Assembly (NCBI GenBank): GCA_015256945.1
Contig: JABZLB010000014.1
Coordinates: forward strand, 1-64,000
From: Prevotellaceae bacterium
GTDB lineage: Bacteria; Bacteroidota; Bacteroidia; Bacteroidales; Bacteroidaceae
DNA: 64,000 nt
Reading direction: 5' to 3'
In this document: positions 45,575 through 54,641 of the stretch, in pieces
How positions within the stretch are numbered: the first letter of the stretch is position 1
Layout of the letters: each line of letters starts with the position of its first letter
The notes under the pieces: model-generated
The model's input: only the letters and a program-made list of their open reading frames with translations
Databases searched by the model: none
Told to the model about the DNA's origin: nothing
Made by a program: the position numbers and the translations under genes

Positions 45575-47470
45575 ATGGACGAAAAGAAGTTTGAATTGCT
45601 TAACCATATCGCATATCCCTCTGACCTTCGAAAGCTCAGTGTTGATCAGCTTCCAGAAGTTTGCAAAGAGCTACGCGAAAATATCATAGAAGAAGTATCT
45701 GTAAATCCTGGTCACTTTGCATCGAGCTTAGGGGTTGTAGAGCTGACAGTTGCCCTGCATTATGTGTTTAATACACCCGACGACCGCATCGTGTGGGACG
45801 TAGGACATCAGGCCTATGGACATAAAATTCTGACAGGACGGCGAAACCGTTTCTACACCAACCGCAAGCTTGGAGGCATACGTCCCTTTCCCTCACCAGA
45901 AGAAAGCGAATACGATACCTTTACCTGCGGACACGCTTCAAACAGTATTTCGGCTGCCCTTGGCATGGCCGTTGCTGCACGTAAAACCGGACATGAAGAG
46001 CGTCATGTGGTTGCAGTAATTGGCGATGGGGCAATGAGTGGCGGACTTGCCTACGAAGGTCTGAACAATGTAAGCAGTACACCGAATGACCTGCTGATTA
46101 TATTGAACGATAACGACATGTCAATTGACAGAGCCGTAGGAGGCATGGAGAGGTACCTTTTAAACCTCGATACAAATGCAACATACAACAAACTACGCTT
46201 TAAGGCATCACAATGGCTGCACTCAAAGGGCTATTTGAACGACGATCGGCGTAAAGGAATCATTCGACTTAACAACGCCATCAAAAGTGCTATAAGCCAC
46301 CAGCAGAATATTTTTGAAGGCATGAATATTCGCTATTTCGGACCTTTTGACGGGCATGATGTCAAGGAAGTAGTGCGCATTCTGTCGCAATTAAAGAATA
46401 TGAAAGGTCCGAAGTTGCTGCATTTACACACTATCAAAGGGAAGGGATACAAGCCAGCGGAAGACGCTGCCACCATATGGCATGCTCCTGGTAAGTTTAA
46501 TGCAGCAACGGGAGAGCGTATTATTGCCGACACTTCCAACGAACCTCCCAGATTTCAAGACGTATTTGGCTACACCCTTTTAGAGCTGGCTCAAGCCAAT
46601 AAGCGCATAGTCGGGGTTACTCCGGCCATGCCAACGGGATGCTCCATGAATATTATGATGAAGGAAATGCCCGATCGGGTGTTTGATGTAGGTATTGCAG
46701 AGGGGCACGCTGTGACCTTTTCAGGCGGCATGGCCAAAGACGGGCTGTTGCCTTTCTGTAATATATACAGTGCCTTTGCACAGCGCGCATACGACAATAT
46801 CATTCACGATCTGGCTATTTTAAATCTGCCCGTGGTGCTTTGTCTAGACAGAGCGGGGCTGGTTGGCCCTGACGGAGCAACGCATCATGGGGCTTTTGAC
46901 ATGGCTGCATTGCGGCCGATACCTAACCTTACCATTGCTTCGCCAATGGATGAACACGAGCTTCGCAGGCTAATGTACACGGCTCAGCTGCCGGACAAGG
47001 GAACTTTCGTCATTCGGTATCCTCGTGGACGAGGATGTCTGACAGACTGGAAATGTCCGCTCGAAGAAATAAAGGTGGGAACAGGACGCCGGATAAGAGA
47101 CGGAAAAGACGTGGCAATTCTCAGTATTGGCCCTATCGGTAATATTGTTGAGAAGGCTATTGAAGAGCTGAATAGGAGCATAGCCCATTATGATATGCGC
47201 TTCGTGAAACCACTTGATGGCAAACTTCTGCAAGAGGTAGCAGAACAATTCAAAACTATTATCACCATAGAGGATGGAGCTAAAGACGGCGGAATGGGGT
47301 CGGCTGTATCAGAATGGATGAACGACCACAATTATTCACCACGTATAATACGCTTAGGACTATCTGACAAATTCGTAGAACACGGAACTGTTGACGAACT
47401 ATTTGAGGCTTGTGGCATCAGTAAAGATGCCATTAAAAAGGTTATATACCAGATAACAAACGACGCATGA
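45575..47470 (+). CDS. dxs: 1-deoxy-D-xylulose-5-phosphate synthase
   Basis: 631 residues. Thiamine diphosphate motifs are clear: GDGAMSGGLAYEGLNN (the GDG...N element, about residue 150), HLHTIKGKGYKPAE, and in the pyrimidine domain DVGIAEGHAVTFSGGMA. The transketolase C-terminal domain starts near PRFQDVFGYTL. It condenses pyruvate and glyceraldehyde-3-phosphate, the first step of the MEP isoprenoid path. trkA overlaps its end by 4 bp. Confidence 0.97.
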   Translation: MDEKKFELLNHIAYPSDLRKLSVDQLPEVCKELRENIIEEVSVNPGHFASSLGVVELTVALHYVFNTPDDRIVWDVGHQAYGHKILTGRRNRFYTNRKLGGIRPFPSPEESEYDTFTCGHASNSISAALGMAVAARKTGHEERHVVAVIGDGAMSGGLAYEGLNNVSSTPNDLLIILNDNDMSIDRAVGGMERYLLNLDTNATYNKLRFKASQWLHSKGYLNDDRRKGIIRLNNAIKSAISHQQNIFEGMNIRYFGPFDGHDVKEVVRILSQLKNMKGPKLLHLHTIKGKGYKPAEDAATIWHAPGKFNAATGERIIADTSNEPPRFQDVFGYTLLELAQANKRIVGVTPAMPTGCSMNIMMKEMPDRVFDVGIAEGHAVTFSGGMAKDGLLPFCNIYSAFAQRAYDNIIHDLAILNLPVVLCLDRAGLVGPDGATHHGAFDMAALRPIPNLTIASPMDEHELRRLMYTAQLPDKGTFVIRYPRGRGCLTDWKCPLEEIKVGTGRRIRDGKDVAILSIGPIGNIVEKAIEELNRSIAHYDMRFVKPLDGKLLQEVAEQFKTIITIEDGAKDGGMGSAVSEWMNDHNYSPRIIRLGLSDKFVEHGTVDELFEACGISKDAIKKVIYQITNDA

Positions 47471-48804
47471 AAATTATCATTGTAGGAGCACATGCCGTAG
47501 GTACTTACCTTGCACAGCTCCTTTCGCGAAACCAGGAAGAAATAACGGTGATAGATCCCGATCCCGATCGCCTCGAAAAAATTGGGGGAGATTATGATTT
47601 ACTGACACTCTGCGGGTCGCCATCGAGTGTACGTACGCTTCAGGAGGCCAATACCCAGGATGCAGACCTGTTCATTGCCGTGACGAAAAATGAAAATGAA
47701 AACATCAACAGCTGTATTCTTGCACATGCACTACACGCAAAAAAAACGGTTGCAAAAGTAGACGATGCCGAGTTTATAGCAGAGGATGTACGCGCTATTT
47801 ACAAGAACTTAGGAGTTGATGAGCTCATTTTTCCCGAGCTTCTGGCAGCACGGGATATTAATAACGGTTTAAAGATGTCGTGGGTAAGACAGCGCTGGGA
47901 CGTCCATGGCGGTGCACTTGTTATGCTTGGAATAAAGCTTCGTAGCGACTGTGAGATACTCGACAAGCCGCTACGCGAACTGTGTGGACCTGATGATCCC
48001 TATCACGTTGTGGCCATTAAGCGAAACCGGGAAACCATTATTCCAGGAGGAAATGACGAATTAAAGAGTCTCGACCTTGCATATTTTATGACTACTAAGC
48101 AGTATATCCCTTATGTTCGTAAGATAACAGGCAAGGAGTATTACGCAGACGTGAAGAACGTTATGGTAATGGGCGGCGGCACAACAGCCGTCCGGGCCAT
48201 ACAAAGTATGCCTGAATATATGGACGTTAAGGTTTTTGAAGTTGATCCGGAACGTTGTCAGGAACTGAACCAACAGTTAGACAACTGCCTTGTTATCAAC
48301 GGTGACGCTCGTGACATAGCTCTTTTAGAAGATGAAGGTATAGGCAATACACAAGCCTTTGTTGCACTTACCGGCAATTCTGAAGCCAATATTCTGGCTT
48401 GTCTGGCAGCCAAAAAGCTTGGTATCCGCAAAACTGTTGCTGATGTTGAAAACATGGATTATGCCAACATGGCGCAAGGACTCGATATAGGTACCATCAT
48501 TAATAAGAAGGCCATAGCGGCAAGCAGGATCTACCAGATGATGTTAGATGTAGATGTGATGAACGTTACCTTCCTGATGTCGGCCAATGCAGACATCGCC
48601 GAATTTGTACCAAAGGAAGAGTCTAAGGTCACAAAGGTTCCTGTAAAAGATATAGGATTGCCGAAAGGTACAACCATTGGCGGACTGGTTAGAAATGGTG
48701 AAGGCCTGCTGGTTTCGGGCCACACGCAGATACAGGCAGGCGATTCGGTTGTGGTATTCTGTCATAATGTAAACCTGAAAAAGGTAGAAAAGTTCTTTAA
48801 TTAA
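47467..48804 (+). CDS. trkA: Trk potassium uptake regulatory subunit TrkA
   Basis: 445 residues, two tandem RCK units. The first nucleotide motif is GAHAVGTYLAQLL, the second GGGTTAVRAIQS (about residue 237). Each RCK_N domain is followed by a smaller RCK_C domain (ALVMLGIKL and VKDIGLPKGTTIGG). It binds NAD(H)/ATP and gates TrkH. It overlaps dxs (4 bp) and precedes trkH by 20 bp. Confidence 0.96.
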   Translation: MKIIIVGAHAVGTYLAQLLSRNQEEITVIDPDPDRLEKIGGDYDLLTLCGSPSSVRTLQEANTQDADLFIAVTKNENENINSCILAHALHAKKTVAKVDDAEFIAEDVRAIYKNLGVDELIFPELLAARDINNGLKMSWVRQRWDVHGGALVMLGIKLRSDCEILDKPLRELCGPDDPYHVVAIKRNRETIIPGGNDELKSLDLAYFMTTKQYIPYVRKITGKEYYADVKNVMVMGGGTTAVRAIQSMPEYMDVKVFEVDPERCQELNQQLDNCLVINGDARDIALLEDEGIGNTQAFVALTGNSEANILACLAAKKLGIRKTVADVENMDYANMAQGLDIGTIINKKAIAASRIYQMMLDVDVMNVTFLMSANADIAEFVPKEESKVTKVPVKDIGLPKGTTIGGLVRNGEGLLVSGHTQIQAGDSVVVFCHNVNLKKVEKFFN

Positions 48805-48824
48805 TTTATTGTGTACATACATTT

Positions 48825-50282
48825 GTGATTAATTTTAAGATCATATACAAAATAATGGGCTCGCTTCTATTCCTCGAAGCCGTGCTCATGGGAGCATGCT
48901 TAGTGATGGCTACCATTTATGAAGAAGATGATATACCTGCTTTTATTGCATCTATATTAGTGACTACCTTCATTGGTTTCATCTTTAAGCACCTCGGACG
49001 TAACTCTGAAAACAAGCTTTCAAGGCGCGATTCGTTCCTGCTTGTTACGCTTGTATGGGTAGTGTTCTCGCTATTTGCCACCCTGCCTTTCCTCTTTGGA
49101 GGTTACCTTAACACTTTTACCGATGCTTATTTTGAAGCTATGTCGGGCTTTACAACAACAGGAGCCACCATCATTGATGATGTAGAGTCGCTACCACATG
49201 GCATTCTCTTTTGGCGCTCTCTGACACAATGGGTAGGAGGTTTAGGAATTGTGTTTACCACCGTAGCCTTGCTTCCTTCGGTTGTAACAGGGAGTACGAA
49301 GGTGTTTTCTGCTGAAGCAACAGGACCTATCAAAACAAAATTACACCCGCGTTTGTCAACAAGTGCACGATGGATATGGGGTGTTTATCTTACCATTACT
49401 GTGGCATGTATGTTTTGCTACAAAATATTCGGGATGAATTACTTTGAAGCTATCAACTATGCTATGTCGAGCGCGGCAACAGGTGGCTTCTCAGTGAACA
49501 ATACAAGTACCGAGTTTTTCCACTCCCCTGCACTGGAATATACCACCATTTTCTTTTGTTTTATATCTGGAGTAAACTTTACTCTTCTATACGCTTCGGT
49601 TATCAAAGGCCGGCTTATCAATCTCTGGAAGGACAACGAATTTAAGTTTTATCTCGCCATTGTCAGCATTTTTACACTCTTTATTACCATTGAACTCATT
49701 ATACGTAACCATTATCAGGTTGAGCATGCGTTCAGATCGGCGCTGTTTCAGGTTGTAAGTTTCATCACAACAACGGGTCTTTTCAACGATAATGCTGCGT
49801 TATGGCCTCATGTTACCTGGGTAGTGCTTGCACTTTGCATGTTTATTGGTGCATGTTCTGGCAGCACAAGTGGAGGTTTAAAGTGTGTAAGGGGTGTTAT
49901 GTTATTCAAGATTATCAAAAATGAACTTACACAACGTCTGCATCCTAATGCAGTATTGCCTCTGAAGATCAACGGTGTGAATATTCCCGATTCGCAACGT
50001 GTATCGCTGCTTGCCTTCCTTACGGCTTACCTTTTACTTTTCTTTCTGATTGCTTTTGTTATGATTTCTGCCGGCATCGATAATACAAATGCAATCACAA
50101 TATGCTTAAGTTCAATGGGGAATGTAGGGCCAACGCTCGGTATTGAAATAGGACCGACAATGTCATGGTCCAGTCTTCCAGTCTTTGCTAAATGGATGTG
50201 TTCATTCATGATGCTCGTAGGACGTCTCGAAATATTTTCTGTTCTTGTTATTCTTACGCCGGCTTTCTGGACAAAAAATTAA
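48825..50282 (+). CDS. trkH: Trk potassium channel subunit TrkH
   Basis: 485 residues with a GTG start that gives VINFKIIYKIMGSLL, the usual position for the family; an ATG ten codons later is less likely. About ten transmembrane helices and four P-loop repeats (SGFTTTGAT, SSAATGGFS, ITTTGLF, SSMGNVGPT) with the selectivity-filter glycines are visible. It is the K+ pore, driven with TrkA as regulator. Confidence 0.96.
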   Translation: MINFKIIYKIMGSLLFLEAVLMGACLVMATIYEEDDIPAFIASILVTTFIGFIFKHLGRNSENKLSRRDSFLLVTLVWVVFSLFATLPFLFGGYLNTFTDAYFEAMSGFTTTGATIIDDVESLPHGILFWRSLTQWVGGLGIVFTTVALLPSVVTGSTKVFSAEATGPIKTKLHPRLSTSARWIWGVYLTITVACMFCYKIFGMNYFEAINYAMSSAATGGFSVNNTSTEFFHSPALEYTTIFFCFISGVNFTLLYASVIKGRLINLWKDNEFKFYLAIVSIFTLFITIELIIRNHYQVEHAFRSALFQVVSFITTTGLFNDNAALWPHVTWVVLALCMFIGACSGSTSGGLKCVRGVMLFKIIKNELTQRLHPNAVLPLKINGVNIPDSQRVSLLAFLTAYLLLFFLIAFVMISAGIDNTNAITICLSSMGNVGPTLGIEIGPTMSWSSLPVFAKWMCSFMMLVGRLEIFSVLVILTPAFWTKN

Positions 50283-50315
50283 GGTTATTACATTTAATTA
50301 CGAACTAATTTATCT

Positions 50316-51278
50316 ATGGGCCCATTTAAATTTAAATCTCTGCTTAAGCAAACGCTATGGGGAGGACAGCGTATTGCAGCATTAAAAAACATGGACTGTA
50401 ATCTCGAAAATGTAGGCGAAAGCTGGGAAATATCAGGGGTCACAAATCATGAAACTGTTGTAGATGGTGGTCCTTATCAGGGTAAGAAACTCAACGAACT
50501 GATGGAGGAATTAAAGGAAAGACTTGTAGGTAAGGACAACTATAAGCGTTTTGGAAATGAGTTTCCTCTACTTATCAAGTTTATTGATGCTGCACAGCCC
50601 CTGTCCATACAGGTTCATCCCAACGATGAAGTTGCACATAAACTCGGAGAAAAGCGTGGGAAAACAGAAATGTGGTATATGATGAAGTCAGACCCTGATG
50701 CCAGTTTACTCGTTGGACTAAAACAGAAAATTACACCGGAAGAATACAAAGCGATGGTTGAGAACGATACTATCGTTGATGTAATTGACCATTACAACGT
50801 AAAAGAAGGAGACTGTTTTTTCCTGCCTGCAGGTAGAATCCATAGTATAGGCAAGGGTTGTTTCTTAGCCGAAATTCAACAAACAAGCGATGTTACCTAT
50901 CGAATTTACGATTTTAAACGCCGCGATAAAAATGGGAATTACCGACAATTACATACTTCTGAGGCAGCAGAGAGTATTGATTATACCGTTGAGAACAACT
51001 ATTCTGTGACATATGTTCCCACCAAAAATCAGGGAGTCTCACTGGTTCGCTGCCCTTATTTCAAAACAGTTCTTTACCAGGTTGACAGCCCTCTAACCAT
51101 TGACCTGTCATCATTAGATAGTTTTGTTATTACAATTATAACCTCTGGTCGTGGTGTTTTTACCAATGATGAGGGACATATTGAACACGTTCAGGCAGGA
51201 AATACACTCTTATTCCCTGCTACAACAAGCCATATAAAAGTTCAAGGTAACCTGGAATTTCTGGTTACTTACATCTAA
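50316..51278 (+). CDS. manA: Mannose-6-phosphate isomerase, class I
   Basis: 320 residues, the short bacterial form. The zinc and active-site motif QVHPNDEVAH and the following EMWY are present, as is HSIGKGCFLAEIQQTSDVTYRIYDF (in part). It interconverts fructose-6-phosphate and mannose-6-phosphate. It follows trkH by 33 bp in the same direction and ends in a large hairpin at 51319. Confidence 0.94.
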   Translation: MGPFKFKSLLKQTLWGGQRIAALKNMDCNLENVGESWEISGVTNHETVVDGGPYQGKKLNELMEELKERLVGKDNYKRFGNEFPLLIKFIDAAQPLSIQVHPNDEVAHKLGEKRGKTEMWYMMKSDPDASLLVGLKQKITPEEYKAMVENDTIVDVIDHYNVKEGDCFFLPAGRIHSIGKGCFLAEIQQTSDVTYRIYDFKRRDKNGNYRQLHTSEAAESIDYTVENNYSVTYVPTKNQGVSLVRCPYFKTVLYQVDSPLTIDLSSLDSFVITIITSGRGVFTNDEGHIEHVQAGNTLLFPATTSHIKVQGNLEFLVTYI

Positions 51279-51318
51279 AACAGACATGAAACCTTAGCAA
51301 TAACACTGTACTAAAAAC

Positions 51319-51401
51319 ATAAGGCTTACATCATATTCACTGTATACCAGGGCCATAATAGCCCGTAGACAACATGAATACGGTGTAAGCCTTATCTTTT
51401 T
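51319..51401. terminator. Long structured terminator between convergent manA and recA
   Basis: ATAAGGCTTACA (51319-51330) pairs with its complement at 51384-51395. A second 6-bp stem (TATTCA/TGAATA) and an inner GGGC/GCCC hairpin extend it. T-runs follow on both strands, so it probably serves both genes. Confidence 0.75.
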
Positions 51402-51454
51402 ATTCTTTACAGGTACAGGCTAAATGCCACTACCTCTACATTCTTACGCTTATT

Positions 51455-52504
51455 TTACTCGGCATGTGCCTTAATAGCCTCTTTTATTAAGCCTTCCAAC
51501 TCATCGCAAAGCTCAGGATTATCGCGCAGCAAAGTCATGGTAGCGTCACGGCCTTGCCCTAATTTCGAACCGTTATAACTATACCAGCTACCACTCTTTT
51601 GAATAATGTCGTAATCTACACCAAGGTCAACGATCTCGCCAATCTTATTGATTCCGATACCGAACATGATGTCAAATTCCGACTTCCTGAATGGAGGAGC
51701 AACCTTATTCTTTACTACTTTTACACGGACATGGTTGCCGATGATATTGTCTCCGTCCTTTAAACTTGTTGCTTTACGAATATCAAGTCGAACACTGGCA
51801 TAGAATTTCAGTGCATTTCCACCTGTTGTTGTCTCAGGATTACCAAACATTATACCAATCTTCTCACGCAATTGGTTGATAAAAATACAACATGTATTGG
51901 TCTTCGATATAGTGGCAGTGAGCTTACGTAATGCCTGACTCATCAGACGTGCCTGTAAGCCAACAGCCGACTCTCCCATGTCACCTTCAATCTCTTTCTT
52001 CGGCGTTAGGGCAGCTACTGAGTCTATTACCAGAATGTCGACTGCTGAACTGCTTATCAATTGGTCTGCAATCTGCAGGGCCTGCTCACCATTATCGGGC
52101 TGTGAAATCCAAAGATTATCTACATCTACGCCCAATTTCTCAGCATAGAAACGGTCAAAAGCGTGCTCTGCATCGATGAAAGCTGCTATACCTCCTTGCT
52201 TCTGTGCCTCGGCAATAGCGTGAATAGCCAGTGTTGTTTTACCAGACGACTCAGGTCCGTAAATCTCAATGATTCGGCCTTTAGGATAACCTCCTACACC
52301 CAATGCGACGTCAAGACCTAATGAACCCGTAGGTATAACCTCCACGTTTTCGATTTTTTCATCTCCCATTCGCATGATAGAGCCTTTTCCAAAATCCTTT
52401 TCTATCTTCGACATTGCTGCCTGCAGAGCCTTCATTTTTGCTTGCTTAACAGCTTTTTCCTGCTCAATTTTTCCTGCAGCCAGCTCTTCTTCTGTCTTTG
52501 CCAT
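51455..52504 (-). CDS. recA: Recombinase RecA
   Basis: 349 residues. Walker A is GPESSGKTT (about 84-92); the L1/L2 loops and the motif FINQLREKIGIMFGNPETTTGG are typical. RecA drives homologous recombination and the DNA-damage response. It is the last of three leftward genes, 34 bp after the carboxynorspermidine synthase gene. I saw no separate promoter box in that gap. Confidence 0.98.
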   Translation of the reverse strand: MAKTEEELAAGKIEQEKAVKQAKMKALQAAMSKIEKDFGKGSIMRMGDEKIENVEVIPTGSLGLDVALGVGGYPKGRIIEIYGPESSGKTTLAIHAIAEAQKQGGIAAFIDAEHAFDRFYAEKLGVDVDNLWISQPDNGEQALQIADQLISSSAVDILVIDSVAALTPKKEIEGDMGESAVGLQARLMSQALRKLTATISKTNTCCIFINQLREKIGIMFGNPETTTGGNALKFYASVRLDIRKATSLKDGDNIIGNHVRVKVVKNKVAPPFRKSEFDIMFGIGINKIGEIVDLGVDYDIIQKSGSWYSYNGSKLGQGRDATMTLLRDNPELCDELEGLIKEAIKAHAE

Positions 52505-52538
52505 GATAATAAATTGCGATTGATAAGTATTAAATAAT

Positions 52539-53852
52539 TCAGTCGTTAAACTCTATGTCCTTGTCGAATTCTTCGTGCCAGGGTAGTCCTTGTTCCCCTA
52601 TCACCTTCAAGAATGGGTCTGGATCAAATTCCTCTACGTTATAAACCCCCGGCTTTCGCCATATACCTTTGAAGAACATTAAGGCTCCGGCCATTGCCGG
52701 TACGCCGGTAGTGTAGCTAACGCCTTGCATACCTGTTTCGTCATAAGCATCCTGATGTCGACAGTTATTATAAATATAATAGGTATGTTCTTTTCCATCC
52801 TTTAACCCTCGTATACGACAACCAATAGACGTTTCGCCCTCATAGTTCTCACCTAAGTCTTGCGGATTTGGCAAAACAGCCTTCAAAAACTGCAGAGGTA
52901 CGATTTTAACCTTCACCGTTTCCGACTCATTCCCGGCTAACGGAGCTTCATATTCAATAGGGTCAATGCGGCCCATCCCAAGGTTTTCTATCACACGGAG
53001 GTGAGTAAGATACTCTTGTCCGAAGGTCATCCAAAAACGAGCTCGTTTTATTGTAGGATAATTCTTTACCAAACTTTCCAATTCTTCATGGTGCATCAGA
53101 TAAGAGTCGCGTGCCCCTATATTCGGATAGTTCACGTCGCGATGTACTGCAAGCGGAGCCGTTTCAACCCATTGACCTGACTCGTAGAACAGTCCCTTCT
53201 GAGTAATCTCACGTATATTGATTTCAGGATTGAAGTTAGTGGCAAAAGCTTTGTGGTGATTGCCAGCATTACAATCCACTATATCCAGATATTGTATTTC
53301 GTCAAAGTAGTGCTTTGCTGCATAAGCAGTGAATACTTGCGATACTCCAGGGTCAAAACCGCAACCAAGAATAGCCGTTAATCCTGCTTTCTCAAAACGG
53401 TCTTTATAGGCCCATTGCCAGCTGTATTCAAAGTGGGCTTCGTCCTTTGGCTCATAATTGGCCGTGTCCAGATAGTTACATCCACAAGCCAAACAAGCAT
53501 CCATGATAGTCAAGTCCTGGTAAGGAAGCGCCAGATTAATAACTAATTCGGGCTTAAAACTGTTGAAAAGTTCTTTCAACTGTTCAACATCATCTGCATC
53601 AACTTCGGCTGTTTTAATATCCATATCATAGCCTTTGGCATGAATATTAGCCACAAGTTTGTCACATTTCTCCCTATGACGGCTGGCAATCATGAAGTCA
53701 CCGAACACATCTGCGTTCTGTGCAATCTTAAAAGCACATACGGTAGCCACACCGCCTGCGCCTATCATCAGAACCCGTCCTTTACCTTTCTTACATTGAC
53801 AATTGTCACATTCAGCAGCACAGCTATTGTTTTGATTCTGTAAGTTGTCCAT
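52539..53852 (-). CDS. Carboxynorspermidine synthase (saccharopine dehydrogenase family)
   Basis: 437 residues. The NADP-binding Rossmann motif GAGGVATVCAFKI begins near residue 31, and the family signatures GCGFDPGVSQVF and MQGVSYTTGVPAMAGAL follow. The family reduces the Schiff base of a diamine with aspartate semialdehyde, giving a precursor of spermidine in bacteria with the alternative route. The first 26 residues are an extension with four cysteines (C11, C15, C18, C20) before the usual start. A later start at GRVLMIG is possible but not clearly better. Confidence 0.87.
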   Translation of the reverse strand: MDNLQNQNNSCAAECDNCQCKKGKGRVLMIGAGGVATVCAFKIAQNADVFGDFMIASRHREKCDKLVANIHAKGYDMDIKTAEVDADDVEQLKELFNSFKPELVINLALPYQDLTIMDACLACGCNYLDTANYEPKDEAHFEYSWQWAYKDRFEKAGLTAILGCGFDPGVSQVFTAYAAKHYFDEIQYLDIVDCNAGNHHKAFATNFNPEINIREITQKGLFYESGQWVETAPLAVHRDVNYPNIGARDSYLMHHEELESLVKNYPTIKRARFWMTFGQEYLTHLRVIENLGMGRIDPIEYEAPLAGNESETVKVKIVPLQFLKAVLPNPQDLGENYEGETSIGCRIRGLKDGKEHTYYIYNNCRHQDAYDETGMQGVSYTTGVPAMAGALMFFKGIWRKPGVYNVEEFDPDPFLKVIGEQGLPWHEEFDKDIEFND

Positions 53853-53905
53853 TATCGTTTTTTATTTCTTAAATATTTGTTCTATTTTTTCATCTGTGGC
53901 AAGAA

Positions 53906-54544
53906 TCATAAATTCCCTCCTTCAGAGGGATTTGGGGAGGCAATCTCTTCCCCCTTTATCCCTAATGCACTTATCATACTATATCCCAGTATCTCCTGCC
54001 TGAAGTTACCCCCCTGCATGGGTTGCATGGCGAATACGGTAATATGCTTTTCTTCGTCAACATTACGCAAGGCATGGCGTACCTTGTCATAAATATCGCC
54101 TTCCTCTCCATTGGGTATTATCATCAGCCTTCTTACTTCTTCGTGTTCACATATTGTATGGATAAGGTCTGTAATATAGTCATCCTTGCCTACCACATCA
54201 CCCACAGTATACGAATTAATAAGAAACTCTCCCAATCCCCCATCATTGAAAGCCTGTGCGTTCAGCTCGCTTTCAAAATCAGACGGACAGAAGTTTTCCA
54301 ACTTCCTGCTGCTTTTATCATGCACCAGAACAATCTGTGTTTCATGTGGCTTACCGTTAGCACGCAAACCACCGTCGAGGGCAACATTCATCGCCCACCT
54401 GCTAAAGTCGGCTTTAGGAATACGTCGTCCAAGCATACGTTCGAACTGAACAGTGAGCTGAAAGGCTACATAGTCAATGTAGTCAGCATCTGCTATAATA
54501 ATATTTTCGCTTAATTTTAGGTTACTTTTCTCTTGGGCTACCAT
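53906..54544 (-). CDS. Bacteroidetes-conserved protein of unknown function
   Basis: 212 residues from the ATG giving MVAQEKSNLKL; the ATG lies 4 nt after a promoter box, and longer versions begin upstream of that box. Conserved-looking parts are ADADYIDYVAFQLTVQFERMLGRRIP, DRWAMNVALDGG-like (SRWAMNVALDGGLR) and VLVHDKSSRKLENF. I recall the family as DUF6621 but am not sure. The last ten residues (ASPNPSEGGNL) come from a repeat-like sequence at 53910-53945. It heads the operon with carboxynorspermidine synthase and recA. Confidence 0.75.
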   Translation of the reverse strand: MVAQEKSNLKLSENIIIADADYIDYVAFQLTVQFERMLGRRIPKADFSRWAMNVALDGGLRANGKPHETQIVLVHDKSSRKLENFCPSDFESELNAQAFNDGGLGEFLINSYTVGDVVGKDDYITDLIHTICEHEEVRRLMIIPNGEEGDIYDKVRHALRNVDEEKHITVFAMQPMQGGNFRQEILGYSMISALGIKGEEIASPNPSEGGNL

Positions 54545-54548
54545 ATTG

Positions 54549-54556
54549 CAAAGATA
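54549..54556 (-). promoter_or_regulatory. -7 promoter box of the 54544-recA operon, probably leaderless
   Basis: The minus strand reads TATCTTTG, then CAAT, then the ATG at 54544. Transcription would start at or beside the start codon. Confidence 0.6.
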
Positions 54557-54578
54557 TAACAATTATTCGGTTTTTACC

Positions 54579-54607
54579 TTGCGGTTATGATATTTTTCTT
54601 AACTTTG
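54579..54607 (+). promoter_or_regulatory. Promoter of nhaD
   Basis: TTG (54579-54581), 18 bp, then TAACTTTG (54600-54607), a good Bacteroidetes -33/-7 pair, 34 bp before the nhaD ATG. Confidence 0.65.
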
Positions 54608-54641
54608 TAACCCATGAAAAAATACTAATTCAATCATTTCT

